Source: Terriglobales bacterium
GTDB taxonomy: Bacteria > Acidobacteriota > Terriglobia > Terriglobales > Acidobacteriaceae
NCBI GenBank assembly: GCA_016201265.1
Contig: JACQDD010000018.1
Coordinates: 1 to 44,089 of the forward strand
DNA length: 44,089 bases
Direction: 5' to 3'
Part shown: piece by piece, positions 10,055-17,809 of the stretch
Numbering within the stretch: position 1 is the stretch's first letter
Layout of the letters: each line of letters opens with the position of its first letter
Notes under the pieces: model-generated
Told to the model about the DNA's origin: nothing
What the model saw: only the letters and a program-made list of their open reading frames with translations
Database searches by the model: none
Made by a program: the position numbers and the translations under genes

Positions 10055-10080
10055 GGCGGACAGGGGTGTCCGCCCCACAC
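10055..10080. repeat. REP-like palindrome, copy 1 (GGCGGACA / TGTCCGCC)
   Basis: GGCGGACA at 10055-10062 and TGTCCGCC at 10067-10074 form an 8-bp stem with a GGGG loop, followed by CCACAC. It abuts the pit stop codon (10082-10084). Other copies are at 11866-11889 (left arm decayed) and 21666-21691 (opposite orientation). The 9885-10054 space upstream shows no gene. Confidence 0.8.
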
Positions 10081-10081
10081 T

Positions 10082-11131
10082 TCAGGCCTGCGCCTGGAAG
10101 AGGTGGATGAGCCAGTAGGTGCCGGCCGCCATCAGCGCGGAAGCGGGGATGGTCACGATCCAGGCCCAGACGATGCGGGTGGCCACTCCCCAACGTACGG
10201 CCGAGAAACGGTGAACGGAACCTACGCCGACGATAGCGCCGGTGATGGTGTGGGTGGTGGAGACTGGGATCCCGGCCAGCGCGGTTCCAAACAGAGTAAT
10301 GGCGCCGGCGCTCTCGGCACAGAAGCCTCCGACCGGCTTCAGCTTGGTGATCTTCTGGCCCATGGTGTGGACAATGCGCCAGCCGCCGAAGTAGGTTCCG
10401 GCGGCGATGGCGGCATTGGCGGCCAGAATAATGGGCCAATGGAAGTGTCCCCAACTGCCGAGCATGTCCTGCTTGCTCATGAAGCCGCCGGTGTACATGG
10501 CGCCGGCGATGATGCCCATGGTCTTCTGGGCGTCGTTGCCGCCGTGCCCGAGACTGTAGCAGGCGGCCGAGAGCAGTTGCAGCTTGCGGAACCAGGTGTC
10601 CACCTGCTGCGGGGCCTTGTGGCGCAGCAGCCAGTACACGGCGATCATGAACAGCAGGCCGAGGGCCAGGCCGAGGACGGGCGCAACCACTATGAAGATC
10701 AAGGTCTTGTACCAACCGGAGGCAATAATGACGGAAAATGAGGATCGCAATCCACTGTGCACGGTGGCGTGCATCATGGCGGCGCCGGCATAGCCGCCGA
10801 TGAGGGCGTGGGAAGAAGAAGTCGGCAGGCCCCACCACCAAGTCAGCAAGTCCCAGACAATGGCGCCGAACAGGCCGGCGAGCACGACGTATTGATTGAC
10901 ATCGTCGAGGCGGATCATGCCGCGGCCGATGGTCTTGGCGACGGCCGTTCCCAGGAAGAAGGCGGCAAGAAAGTTAAACGCCGCGGCCCAGACCACCGCC
11001 AGCTTGGGCGAGAGTACACGGGTGGAGACCACGGTGGCGATGCTGTTGGCGGCATCGTGAAAGCCATTCAGGAAGTCGAAAATCAGTGCCATCACGATGG
11101 TGATGGCTACGAGAAGCACATCTGCGTTCAC
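10082..11131 (-). CDS. pit: Low-affinity inorganic phosphate transporter, PiT family
   Basis: An inner-membrane transporter of 349 residues with about ten hydrophobic segments, somewhat shorter than E. coli PitA. Both PiT signature repeats are present: FLNGFHDAANSIATVVSTRV near the N-terminus and HGGNDAQKTMGIIAGAMY past the middle. A further PiT-type stretch is STTHTITGAIVGVGS near residue 285. PiT proteins import phosphate, usually as a neutral metal-phosphate complex with a cation. It follows the DUF47 gene by 36 bp on the same strand, so the two are almost certainly an operon. The stop codon touches a REP-like palindrome. Confidence 0.95.
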   Translation of the reverse strand: MNADVLLVAITIVMALIFDFLNGFHDAANSIATVVSTRVLSPKLAVVWAAAFNFLAAFFLGTAVAKTIGRGMIRLDDVNQYVVLAGLFGAIVWDLLTWWWGLPTSSSHALIGGYAGAAMMHATVHSGLRSSFSVIIASGWYKTLIFIVVAPVLGLALGLLFMIAVYWLLRHKAPQQVDTWFRKLQLLSAACYSLGHGGNDAQKTMGIIAGAMYTGGFMSKQDMLGSWGHFHWPIILAANAAIAAGTYFGGWRIVHTMGQKITKLKPVGGFCAESAGAITLFGTALAGIPVSTTHTITGAIVGVGSVHRFSAVRWGVATRIVWAWIVTIPASALMAAGTYWLIHLFQAQA

Positions 11132-11167
11132 CTGACTGGGCTCCTTGATGGCATGAATTCCGGAGAT

Positions 11168-11782
11168 CTAGGCGCTCTTCAGCACGATCGCTTCCAGTAC
11201 GTTGGCGGCATCTTCGGCCTTGTCGGTCGCGTACTCGAGCACCTCATAGAGTTCTTTCATCTTGATGAGCTGGATCGGATCTTTCTCGTGCTCGAAAAGG
11301 GCGCCAATGGCCTTGCGGCTGACGTCGTCGGCTTCATCTTCGAGGCGGTTGATCTCGTCGCAGTGCTTAAGGACGCCGTCGTTTTTTTCCAGCAGCGAGA
11401 CCCCGCGGGCCAACTCCTCGGCTTGCAGTACGATGAGGCCCGCCAGTTCGGCGGCGGCCACCGGGGGTTGCGAGATTTTGTACATCACCAGCCGGACGGC
11501 GGCGGCATTGACGAAGTCGAGGACGTCGTCGAGCGAGGAGGCCAGCCGGTGGATGTCCTCGCGATCAAAAGGTGTAATGAACGTAGTATTCAGCTTTGCG
11601 ATGATAGCGTGAGTGGCCCGGTCGCCTTCGTGCTCGATTTCCTGCATCCGTTCCACGCGTTTTTCCAGATCGTGCGGGTCCTCCAGGATGCTGCGCAGAA
11701 GGATCGCACCAGCGTTCAGGCTCGTGGAGAGTTCGGCGAATAAGTCGAAGAACTTGGTTTCCTTCGGAATAAAACGGATCAT
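11168..11782 (-). CDS. DUF47 (PhoU-like) phosphate transport accessory protein
   Basis: A 204-residue all-helical protein of the DUF47/TIGR00153 family (Pit accessory protein). It begins FIPKETKFFDLFAELS and contains MQEIEHEGDRATHAI, FITPFDREDIHRLASSLDDV and a matching second acidic cluster (CDEINRLEDEADDVSRKA), the metal-binding E/D-rich helices of the PhoU fold. It is expected to regulate the downstream Pit transporter at the membrane. The gene order DUF47-pit is common in bacteria. Start ATG 11782. Confidence 0.93.
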   Translation of the reverse strand: MIRFIPKETKFFDLFAELSTSLNAGAILLRSILEDPHDLEKRVERMQEIEHEGDRATHAIIAKLNTTFITPFDREDIHRLASSLDDVLDFVNAAAVRLVMYKISQPPVAAAELAGLIVLQAEELARGVSLLEKNDGVLKHCDEINRLEDEADDVSRKAIGALFEHEKDPIQLIKMKELYEVLEYATDKAEDAANVLEAIVLKSA

Positions 11783-11865
11783 GACACCTGAGTCGGAGTG
11801 GAGTTGGAAAACCGAGAACTATCTCACGCCGGAGCACAACGACGCAAGGACGAGCGACGAGGGTG

Positions 11866-11889
11866 TAGACAGGAGTGTCCGCCCCACAC
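11866..11889. repeat. REP-like palindrome, copy 2 (left arm decayed)
   Basis: The right arm TGTCCGCCCCACAC (11876-11889) is identical to the right half of the copy at 10055. The left arm reads GGTGTAGACA in place of GGCGGACA. It lies between xerC and DUF47, 5 bp from the xerC stop codon. Confidence 0.7.
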
Positions 11890-11894
11890 AACCA

Positions 11895-12827
11895 TCACTT
11901 GGCGCGGGGATGAGTCTGGTCGTACACGTTCATGACGTGCTTGACCGAAAGCTGGGTGTAGCGCTGGGTGGTGGCCAGCCGCTCGTGGCCAAGCAATTCC
12001 TGGATGGCGCGCAGGTCGGCGCCTTCTTCCAGCATGTGGGTACCGAAGGCGTGGCGCAGAGTGTGGGGGTGGACGTCGGGTGAGAGTCCTTTTGCGACGG
12101 CGATGCGTTTGACGATGCGCCCGACGCTGCGGGTGGTGAGGCGGCCGCCGCGTTGGTTGACGAGCAGGGCTGGCGTCGTCTTCTTGAGCGTCGCGAGCAG
12201 TTGCTGCCGCCAGGGCAGGTAGGTGGCGAGAGCGGCGCGCGCTGCTCCGCCGAAGGGGACGTAGCGTTCTTTCTTGCCCTTGCCGCGGATCAGGATGGCT
12301 TCCGCGCTCAGGCGGATGTCATCGAGGTTAATGCCGACCAGTTCCGAGTTGCGAATCCCGCAGCCGTAGAGCAGTTCGAGCATCAGGCGGTCGCGTTCGG
12401 GGAAGGAAGCGGCTTCGGGCATTTTGCCGTCGAGCACGAAGTTCATCTCTTCGATGGTTGGGACGCGCGGAAGTTTCTTGGGTAGGCGTGGGGTGGATAC
12501 GAGCTTCGCGGGATTCTGCTCGACCACGCCTTCCTGCGCCAGCCAGCGATAAAGCGAACGCACGGCTGCCAGGGCGCGGGCAACGGAGGTCTTGCCCAGT
12601 CCTTTGTCGTAGAGATGAGAAAGAAAGCCCCGGATGGTGATGTGGTCAATCGTCTTCCAGTCGCGCGAGCCGATGTAGGCCGCAAAAGTGTCGAGATCGC
12701 CGGTATAGGCCTTGATGGTGTGCGCGGAGGCGTTGCGCTCGCAAAGATGGCGGAGGAACGAGTCGGTGGCGAGCTCGACGGGCGTGCGTTTCGTTCTTGC
12801 AGCTTCGTTCATGAGATTAGAGAACAT
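11895..12827 (-). CDS. xerC: Tyrosine recombinase XerC
   Basis: A 310-residue tyrosine recombinase with an N-terminal SAM-like DNA-binding domain (residues about 15-105) and a C-terminal catalytic domain. Catalytic residues are visible: Arg in [12 protein letters not shown], Lys in [11 protein letters not shown], His and Arg in [14 protein letters not shown], His in [16 protein letters not shown] and the nucleophile Tyr near 290. The Xer pair resolves chromosome dimers at dif during division. It lies directly downstream of xerD on the same strand, 165 bp apart, and the gap is filled by a palindromic heptad element that ends 1 nt from the 12827 start. ATG 12812 is an alternative start. Which of the pair is XerC and which XerD is judged by resemblance only. 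Confidence 0.85.
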   Translation of the reverse strand: MFSNLMNEAARTKRTPVELATDSFLRHLCERNASAHTIKAYTGDLDTFAAYIGSRDWKTIDHITIRGFLSHLYDKGLGKTSVARALAAVRSLYRWLAQEGVVEQNPAKLVSTPRLPKKLPRVPTIEEMNFVLDGKMPEAASFPERDRLMLELLYGCGIRNSELVGINLDDIRLSAEAILIRGKGKKERYVPFGGAARAALATYLPWRQQLLATLKKTTPALLVNQRGGRLTTRSVGRIVKRIAVAKGLSPDVHPHTLRHAFGTHMLEEGADLRAIQELLGHERLATTQRYTQLSVKHVMNVYDQTHPRAK

Positions 12828-12828
12828 T

Positions 12829-12989
12829 CACCACAGAGTCACAGAGACACAGAGAAAGTCAGAAGGCAGAAGGCAGATTGCAGAAGTGAACCCCTCACCG
12901 CGCACCTCTGCAATCTGACCTCTAACCTCTGCCCTATTGCCATTGACCTATTGCCATGCCTTTCTCTGTGCCTCTGTGTCTCTGTGGTG
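12829..12989. repeat. Heptad-palindrome element A (nested double inverted repeat)
   Basis: The outer arms, 12829-12857 and 12961-12989, pair at 27 of 29 positions and are built of CACAGAG-type units. The inner arms, 12860-12886 and 12905-12931, pair at about 21 of 27 and are built of 7-nt AGAAGGC/AGATTGC units. A third 7-nt set (CTATTGC, CATTGAC, CTATTGC) fills 12934-12954. The element occupies the whole xerD-xerC gap, leaving 3 nt to the xerD stop and 1 nt to the xerC start. Confidence 0.85.
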
Positions 12990-12992
12990 GAA

Positions 12993-13916
12993 TCAGGGCC
13001 TCGCTTTCGCCCTCGGATGATGTTTCGCGTAGACGCTCTTCAATCGGTCGAGCGCGACGTGGGTATAGATCTGCGTGGTCGAAATATCAGCGTGGCCGAG
13101 GATCGTCTGCACCGTGCGCAGGTCGGCGCCGTTCTCGACCATGTGGGTGGCGCAGGAGTGGCGCAGCATGTGCGGGCTGGCGTGGCGTCCCGATCCGAGG
13201 GAAGCCTTTCCTACCAGTTGCCAAACGCGCTGGCGGGTCAGGCGGCGTGCGCCTGTACCTAGAAAGAGGAGTGGCGACGTTCGTTTCCTGGCTAGCACTT
13301 CCCTGCTGTTGTTCAAGTATTGCTCTAGGGCTCGCTGGGCCGGGACACCGAGCGGCACCATGCGTTCTTTGTCGCCTTTGCCGCGCACCAGGATGTATCC
13401 CATGTCGAGCTTTAGGTCTTCCAGACGGGCGTTGGCGACTTCGGAAACGCGCACGCCGCTGGCGTAGAGCAGTTCGAGCATGGCGCGATCGCGGAGGGCG
13501 AGGGCCTGGGCGCGGGCAGTGTCATTGCGCGGCTGGGTTGCGGCGAGCGTGGCCTCGACTTCGTCGCGGCTGAGCGATTTGGGCAGCACCTTCCACTGCT
13601 TGGGAGAATCGATGTTGAGGGTCGGGTCCTTGTCGATTTTTCCGTCGAGCAGCAGGTATCGATAAAGATGGCGGATGGCCGAGAGCTTCCTCCCCACGGA
13701 GCGGCCGTCGAGCTGGTTGGAGAATAGGTCCTGAATGAAGTCGCGGACGTCTTCGCGGCGGGCACTGGTCAGAAGCTGGCGGCGCTCCTCCAGAAAGTCG
13801 GCGAACTGGGCAAGGTCGCTGGTGTAGGCCGTGATCGTCAACTTGGCGGACCCGCGCTCTACCCGCAGATAGTCGAGAAAGGACGCGAGCGCCCGGGAGT
13901 CGGCGGCGGAGGCCAT
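12993..13916 (-). CDS. xerD: Tyrosine recombinase XerD
   Basis: A 307-residue tyrosine recombinase, partner of the adjacent XerC. The N-terminal core-binding domain starts LASFLDYLRVERGSAKLT. Catalytic motifs are Arg in YASGVRVSEVANARLEDL, Lys in VRGKGDKERMVPLG, His/Arg in SPHMLRHSCATHM, His in ILGHADISTTQIYTHV, with Tyr near 284. LLDGKIDKDPTLNIDSPK sits at the domain junction typical of XerD. Both proteins end in a similar tail (SVYAKHHPRAK and [11 protein letters not shown]), consistent with an old tandem duplication. The likely role is dif-site recombination with FtsK control. Start ATG 13916. Confidence 0.87.
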   Translation of the reverse strand: MASAADSRALASFLDYLRVERGSAKLTITAYTSDLAQFADFLEERRQLLTSARREDVRDFIQDLFSNQLDGRSVGRKLSAIRHLYRYLLLDGKIDKDPTLNIDSPKQWKVLPKSLSRDEVEATLAATQPRNDTARAQALALRDRAMLELLYASGVRVSEVANARLEDLKLDMGYILVRGKGDKERMVPLGVPAQRALEQYLNNSREVLARKRTSPLLFLGTGARRLTRQRVWQLVGKASLGSGRHASPHMLRHSCATHMVENGADLRTVQTILGHADISTTQIYTHVALDRLKSVYAKHHPRAKARP

Positions 13917-14020
13917 GCGACGAGTATAGAGGTCAGGAGGAATCGGAAAAGTAACGAGCGGGATGCGGGCGAGAGGTCCAGGTTATTTTGTGAAAGTCGC
14001 TCCGAAGGTTCTTCGTCGCT

Positions 14021-14026
14021 TAGAAT
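14021..14026 (+). promoter_or_regulatory. Candidate -10 box before the lipoprotein gene
   Basis: TAGAAT at 14021-14026 lies only 9 nt before the ATG at 14036, so the message would have a leader of about 3 nt. No convincing -35 or Shine-Dalgarno sequence is present. Confidence 0.3.
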
Positions 14027-14035
14027 AAAGCCATC

Positions 14036-14638
14036 ATGAACAAGGCCATTCCCGTTTTGATGATTGCCGCGGTCTCTCTCGCAGGTTGCAGCAAGTCTCC
14101 CTCTTCTTCGGCATCGTCGGCGAATGCCGGTGCTTCGACAAGCACTGGCGACCCGGTTGAAAAGAAACTGCAGGAGCTCGCCGGCAGCGGGGCGACAAAC
14201 TGCGGCCGTCTTAAATCGCAGGCGGAGGACCAGATGAACGCGGCTGGCAAGTGCGCGATGCAAGCCGCGCAAGCGAAGCGTCCGTTCTATGTCGCCTATG
14301 AGCTGCCGGGGATGATCGTGGCCGTGGCCGGCAACTCGGAAGGCAAGCTGTTTACGGTACAGTCTCAACAGAGCGCCAATGCCCAGCCCGGCAGCGCCGC
14401 GGGATTGGCCAGCGGAGCCTGCCCAGCGGAACTGCGCATGGCGCCGAGCGGGCGGGTCACTTGCTTTGCCCCGGGTACGTTCGGCATGGGCATGGACGCC
14501 AGTCATGGCGGCATGGCGATGCCGACGATGCCTCCCGCCATGGGCACAAACCCCCATAAGGGACTTGGCACCCCTCCACCGGGTCAGGCGAATCCGCACC
14601 AGCCGCAAGGCGCGAAGCCTCCGGCGAAGCAGCCGTAG
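14036..14638 (+). CDS. Putative lipoprotein of unknown function
   Basis: A 200-residue protein with a lipoprotein signal peptide: MNKAIPVLMIAAVSLAGCSK, lipobox LAGC, Cys at 18. A Ser/Ala-rich linker follows, then a small domain with four further cysteines (TNCGRLKSQ, GKCAMQAA, GACPAELR, VTCFAPG) that could form two disulfides. The C-terminal 60 residues are low-complexity Met/Gly/Pro/His (GMGMDASHGGMAMP, NPHKGLGTPPPG), possibly metal-binding. It should sit anchored at the outer or inner membrane facing the periplasm. I recognise no family. It stands alone, divergent from xerD. Confidence 0.75.
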   Translation: MNKAIPVLMIAAVSLAGCSKSPSSSASSANAGASTSTGDPVEKKLQELAGSGATNCGRLKSQAEDQMNAAGKCAMQAAQAKRPFYVAYELPGMIVAVAGNSEGKLFTVQSQQSANAQPGSAAGLASGACPAELRMAPSGRVTCFAPGTFGMGMDASHGGMAMPTMPPAMGTNPHKGLGTPPPGQANPHQPQGAKPPAKQP

Positions 14639-14653
14639 AATGTCGGCTCTTGA

Positions 14654-14719
14654 ATACCTCAGGGGCTAAAGCCCGCATTCTTGGACGGCGCGAGCGGCAC
14701 GACTGAAGTTCGTGCCCTC
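14654..14719. repeat. Dispersed palindromic repeat, copy 2 of the GGGCT-AA-AGCCC type
   Basis: GGGCT-AA-AGCCC (about 14662-14674) is followed by the hairpin GGCACGA / TCGTGCC (14696-14716) and CTCCCGAAAAC. It lies between the lipoprotein gene and the convergent M16 gene. The reverse-strand word GGGAGGGCACG reappears at the damaged nucleotidyltransferase start near 23720. Confidence 0.65.
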
Positions 14720-14744
14720 CCGAAAACCGATTTCTGAAACTGTT

Positions 14745-16205
14745 CTACTGTTGCGCGCCCGTATCTCCCGCGATCCCCGGCGGTGGCGCGGGGATCGTGA
14801 TATCCAGCTTGTTGACTGCGCCGAGCGAGGAGAGCGGCTTGTCGAATTCGCTGGTGTTGCCGACGACAAGCACCGACATCTGGTCGCGATGGATATATTT
14901 CGCCGCCACCCGCGCTACGTCTTCTTTGGTCACTTTCTCAATCGCCGCCTGATACTTTTCCAGAAAATCGAGCGGGTAGCCGTAGAACTCGTACGCCATT
15001 TTCTCTTGCAGCACTTTGCCGGGAGAGTCAAAGCGGAAGATGAACGAATTCAGGATCGCATCTTTGGCGCGCTTGATTTCGTCGTCGTTGATGGGCTTCT
15101 TGACCAGATCGGCGATCTCCTCCTCGAGCGCGTGGATCGCTTCCACAGTGCTCTGGCTTTTCGTGCTCATGATCAGACGCAGCATGCCGGGGTGATCCCA
15201 GGCCGTGCCGATTCCGCCGCCGACGGCGTAGGCCAGTCCCTTGGTGGTGCGGATGTCGCCGAAGAGTCGCGAGGAAAATCCGCCGCCGAAGGCTTCGTTG
15301 AAAACCGAGATCGCGAAATAGTCGGGGCTGTTGCGGGTGGTGCCGAGAGCGACCATATAGATGTTGCTCTGGTTCACGTCCGTTTTTTCGACCACGTAAT
15401 TGCCGGGCTTGGCAGGCGTGAGCGCAATCTCCGGAGCCTTCGCCACCGGACCTTTCGCCCAGGATGCGAAGGCTTGCCGGATGCGCGCTTCCATCGTCGT
15501 GGAGTCGAAGTCTCCGACCACACCCAAGATGATGTTGTTGGGATAAACGTAGGTGTGGTGCCAGTCCACCAGATCCTGGCGGGTGACTGCCGCAACCGTC
15601 GCGTATTCGGCGACGCGCGCGTAGGGGTTGTTGGCGCCGTAGGCTAGTTTCGCGGCTTCCCTTCCCGCAATTCCGCTGGGATCGTCGTTGCGGCGGGAGA
15701 TGCCGTCGTACATTCCCTTCTGGGCGATCTCGATTTTGTCGGCGCGGAATTCCGGGTTCTGGAGCAGGTCCCGGAACACCTTGAAAACGTCGTCCAGGTC
15801 GCCTTTCAGACACGACCAACTGATGGTGGTCGAGTCTCCGCTGCCGCCGGTCTCCACGCGGGCGGCGCGCTGCTCGAGGTAATCATCGAGCTGATCGCCG
15901 GTTTGAGACTTCGTACCGCCGGTGCGCCAGACTTCGCCGTAGATATCAATCAGCCCGGTCTTGTTCGCGGGAACTGTGCGACCGCCGCCGCGAATGCGAA
16001 CGACTCCGTCAATCAGTGGCAGTTCGTGATCTTCCTGCAGGAACACCACCATGCCGTTGGGCAGGGCGATACGCTTCGGCTGCGGGGGATGAAAAGCGGG
16101 TAGCTGAGGAATCGGCACCTGCTGCCAGGTTGCAGCCTGGGCCCAGAGCTGCACGTTGCCAAACACGAAGATGAGAGCGGAGAAAACGATCAGTGCGCGC
16201 TTCAC
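14745..16205 (-). CDS. M16-family peptidase-like protein, zinc motif missing
   Basis: A 486-residue exported protein with signal peptide MKRALIVFSALIFVFGNVQL. It has the M16 fold throughout (VVFLQEDHELPLIDGVVRIRGG, VLGVVGDFDSTTMEARIRQAF, FGGGFSSRLFGDIRTTKGLAYAV). At the place of the HxxEH zinc motif it reads KTGLIDIYGEVWRTGG, so it cannot bind zinc in the usual way. It overlaps the preceding M16 gene by 4 bp (16202-16205). Such inactive partners pair with an active subunit to close the peptide-binding chamber, as in mitochondrial processing peptidase and bacterial M16B pairs. Periplasmic location is inferred from the signal peptide. Confidence 0.9.
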   Translation of the reverse strand: MKRALIVFSALIFVFGNVQLWAQAATWQQVPIPQLPAFHPPQPKRIALPNGMVVFLQEDHELPLIDGVVRIRGGGRTVPANKTGLIDIYGEVWRTGGTKSQTGDQLDDYLEQRAARVETGGSGDSTTISWSCLKGDLDDVFKVFRDLLQNPEFRADKIEIAQKGMYDGISRRNDDPSGIAGREAAKLAYGANNPYARVAEYATVAAVTRQDLVDWHHTYVYPNNIILGVVGDFDSTTMEARIRQAFASWAKGPVAKAPEIALTPAKPGNYVVEKTDVNQSNIYMVALGTTRNSPDYFAISVFNEAFGGGFSSRLFGDIRTTKGLAYAVGGGIGTAWDHPGMLRLIMSTKSQSTVEAIHALEEEIADLVKKPINDDEIKRAKDAILNSFIFRFDSPGKVLQEKMAYEFYGYPLDFLEKYQAAIEKVTKEDVARVAAKYIHRDQMSVLVVGNTSEFDKPLSSLGAVNKLDITIPAPPPGIAGDTGAQQ

Positions 16206-17686
16206 TGGGCACCTCCTTGCGGGGGCGTGACAATGGTTGGGTGTTCGCCGGGCGGCGGAGGCGGTGGAGGGACGAACTCAATGATTCCGACGGTGCGATT
16301 GTCGGGCACGAAAGTTTGGTTGGCGACGCGGCGGATATCGGCCTTCGTGACCTTGTCGATCCGGTCCACCGAGCGGAACAGTTCCCGCCAGTCTTCATAG
16401 CGCGCCTGGAACAAGCCGAGGTTGAAAGCCAAGCCTTCGTTCGAGCCGAGCGAGCGAATCAAGTTAGCCTTCGACCGCGTCTTGATCATCTTCAGTTCCT
16501 CGTCCGAGATGTCTTCTTTCTTCAGACGCTCGATCTCGGCGTGGATGGCGTCGGCCATCTCCTGCGGCTTGTGCCCGGGAATCGGGAACGCATAGAAGGC
16601 AAACAGGTGCGGATATTTGCTGCCCGGCATGCCGGAGAATCCTGCCGAGTCAGAAGCAATCTGCTTGTCGCGCACTAAGGCGCGGTACAGGCGAGAGGTG
16701 CGGCCACTCGACATCAGGTCGGTGATGGCGTCGTACACGGCGTCATCCGGGCTGTGGTAATCCGGCCGGTGATAGCCCTCGATGTAGAGCGGCTGAGCCT
16801 GTTCGTGCAGCACCACGCGGCGTTCGGACTTCTGCGGCGGTTCCGTGGTGGTGGCCTCGTCGGGCGTGGAACGCGCGGGCAGGCGCGAGAAATACTTTTC
16901 GATGACGGGCAGCGCCTCGGAGGCCTTCACGTCTCCGACCACGGTGAGGACGATGTTCGAAGCGACGTAGTACTTGTCGAAGAAGTTCTGCGCGTCGGTC
17001 GCAGAGAACGAGTTCAGGTCCGACATCCATCCAACCGTGGGCCGGTGATACGGATGGGCCGAAAACGAGGCGGAGGTGAACTGCTCGATCAGCCGCCCGA
17101 TGGGATTGCTGTCAGTGCGCATGCGGCGCTCTTCGATGACCACATTGCGCTCTTTGTAGAACTGGCGCATCACCGGATGCAGGAAGCGCTCCGACTCGAG
17201 ATAGGCCCACAGCTCCAGCCGGTTGATCGGGAACGAGTAGTGGTATCCGGTTTCGTCATGATTGGTGAAGGCGTTCATGCCTTCGCCGCCCTCGCCTTCT
17301 ACGATCTTGCCGAACTCGTTGTTGTAGGGCGCGGAGAATTTGTCGGCGGCGGCGATGGCGTCTTTCCAGGCCTGCTCGAGTTGCTTGAGCTCCTGCTCGT
17401 CGCCCGCGTAGTCGCGCGTGCCGATTTTGTCGGTTCCCTTGAAGGCCATGTGCTCGAACATGTGCGCCAGGCCGGTTTTGGCCATCGGATCCTGGACGGA
17501 ACCCGCGTCCACGTGGGTGAAGAAGGAGAAAACCGGGGCCTCGGGACGCTCGCAGATGATGACCGTCAGGCCGTTCGACAGCTTCTTCGTGGTGATGCGC
17601 TTTTCGAAGGAGGCTACATCCTGGCTGAATACAAAAGAGGAAAGGCAAAGTAGAAGAGCAATCAGGTGAACTTTGCGGGACTTCAT
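16202..17686 (-). CDS. Zinc-dependent M16 peptidase, catalytic subunit
   Basis: A protein of about 494 residues starting at ATG 17686, chosen because it gives a signal peptide (MKSRKVHLIALLLCLSSFVF) and has GGAGGT just upstream; an ATG at 17767 adds an unlikely 27 residues. The M16 zinc motif HMFEH is at residues 75-79 (GLAHMFEHMAFKG), followed by the conserved region GEGMNAFTNHDETGYHY. The C-terminal half keeps the M16 inactive-domain pattern (SSGRTSRLYRALVRDKQIA). The C-terminus is proline-rich (PPPPPPGEHP). It is translationally coupled to the downstream inactive subunit and probably degrades peptides in the periplasm. Confidence 0.92.
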   Translation of the reverse strand: MKSRKVHLIALLLCLSSFVFSQDVASFEKRITTKKLSNGLTVIICERPEAPVFSFFTHVDAGSVQDPMAKTGLAHMFEHMAFKGTDKIGTRDYAGDEQELKQLEQAWKDAIAAADKFSAPYNNEFGKIVEGEGGEGMNAFTNHDETGYHYSFPINRLELWAYLESERFLHPVMRQFYKERNVVIEERRMRTDSNPIGRLIEQFTSASFSAHPYHRPTVGWMSDLNSFSATDAQNFFDKYYVASNIVLTVVGDVKASEALPVIEKYFSRLPARSTPDEATTTEPPQKSERRVVLHEQAQPLYIEGYHRPDYHSPDDAVYDAITDLMSSGRTSRLYRALVRDKQIASDSAGFSGMPGSKYPHLFAFYAFPIPGHKPQEMADAIHAEIERLKKEDISDEELKMIKTRSKANLIRSLGSNEGLAFNLGLFQARYEDWRELFRSVDRIDKVTKADIRRVANQTFVPDNRTVGIIEFVPPPPPPPGEHPTIVTPPQGGAQ

Positions 17687-17809
17687 TCCACCTCCAGCGG
17701 CTGGAACACAGTAGAAATTCGAAGGTACGTGGGCAATGTTGCGCTTGTCAAACACCCACCGGAGCAAGAGACGTTCCAGCGGTGTCTATGTGAGCAGTGG
17801 AGATCGGAC

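Noticed and set aside
9894-10841. 315-codon minus-strand frame overlapping pit
   Set aside because: It is an alternate frame of the transporter gene with Arg/His-rich low-complexity product; pit has intact PiT signatures.
12829-12989. CRISPR-like array
   Set aside because: The units are 7 nt, degenerate and mirrored, with no unique spacers, and no cas gene is near.
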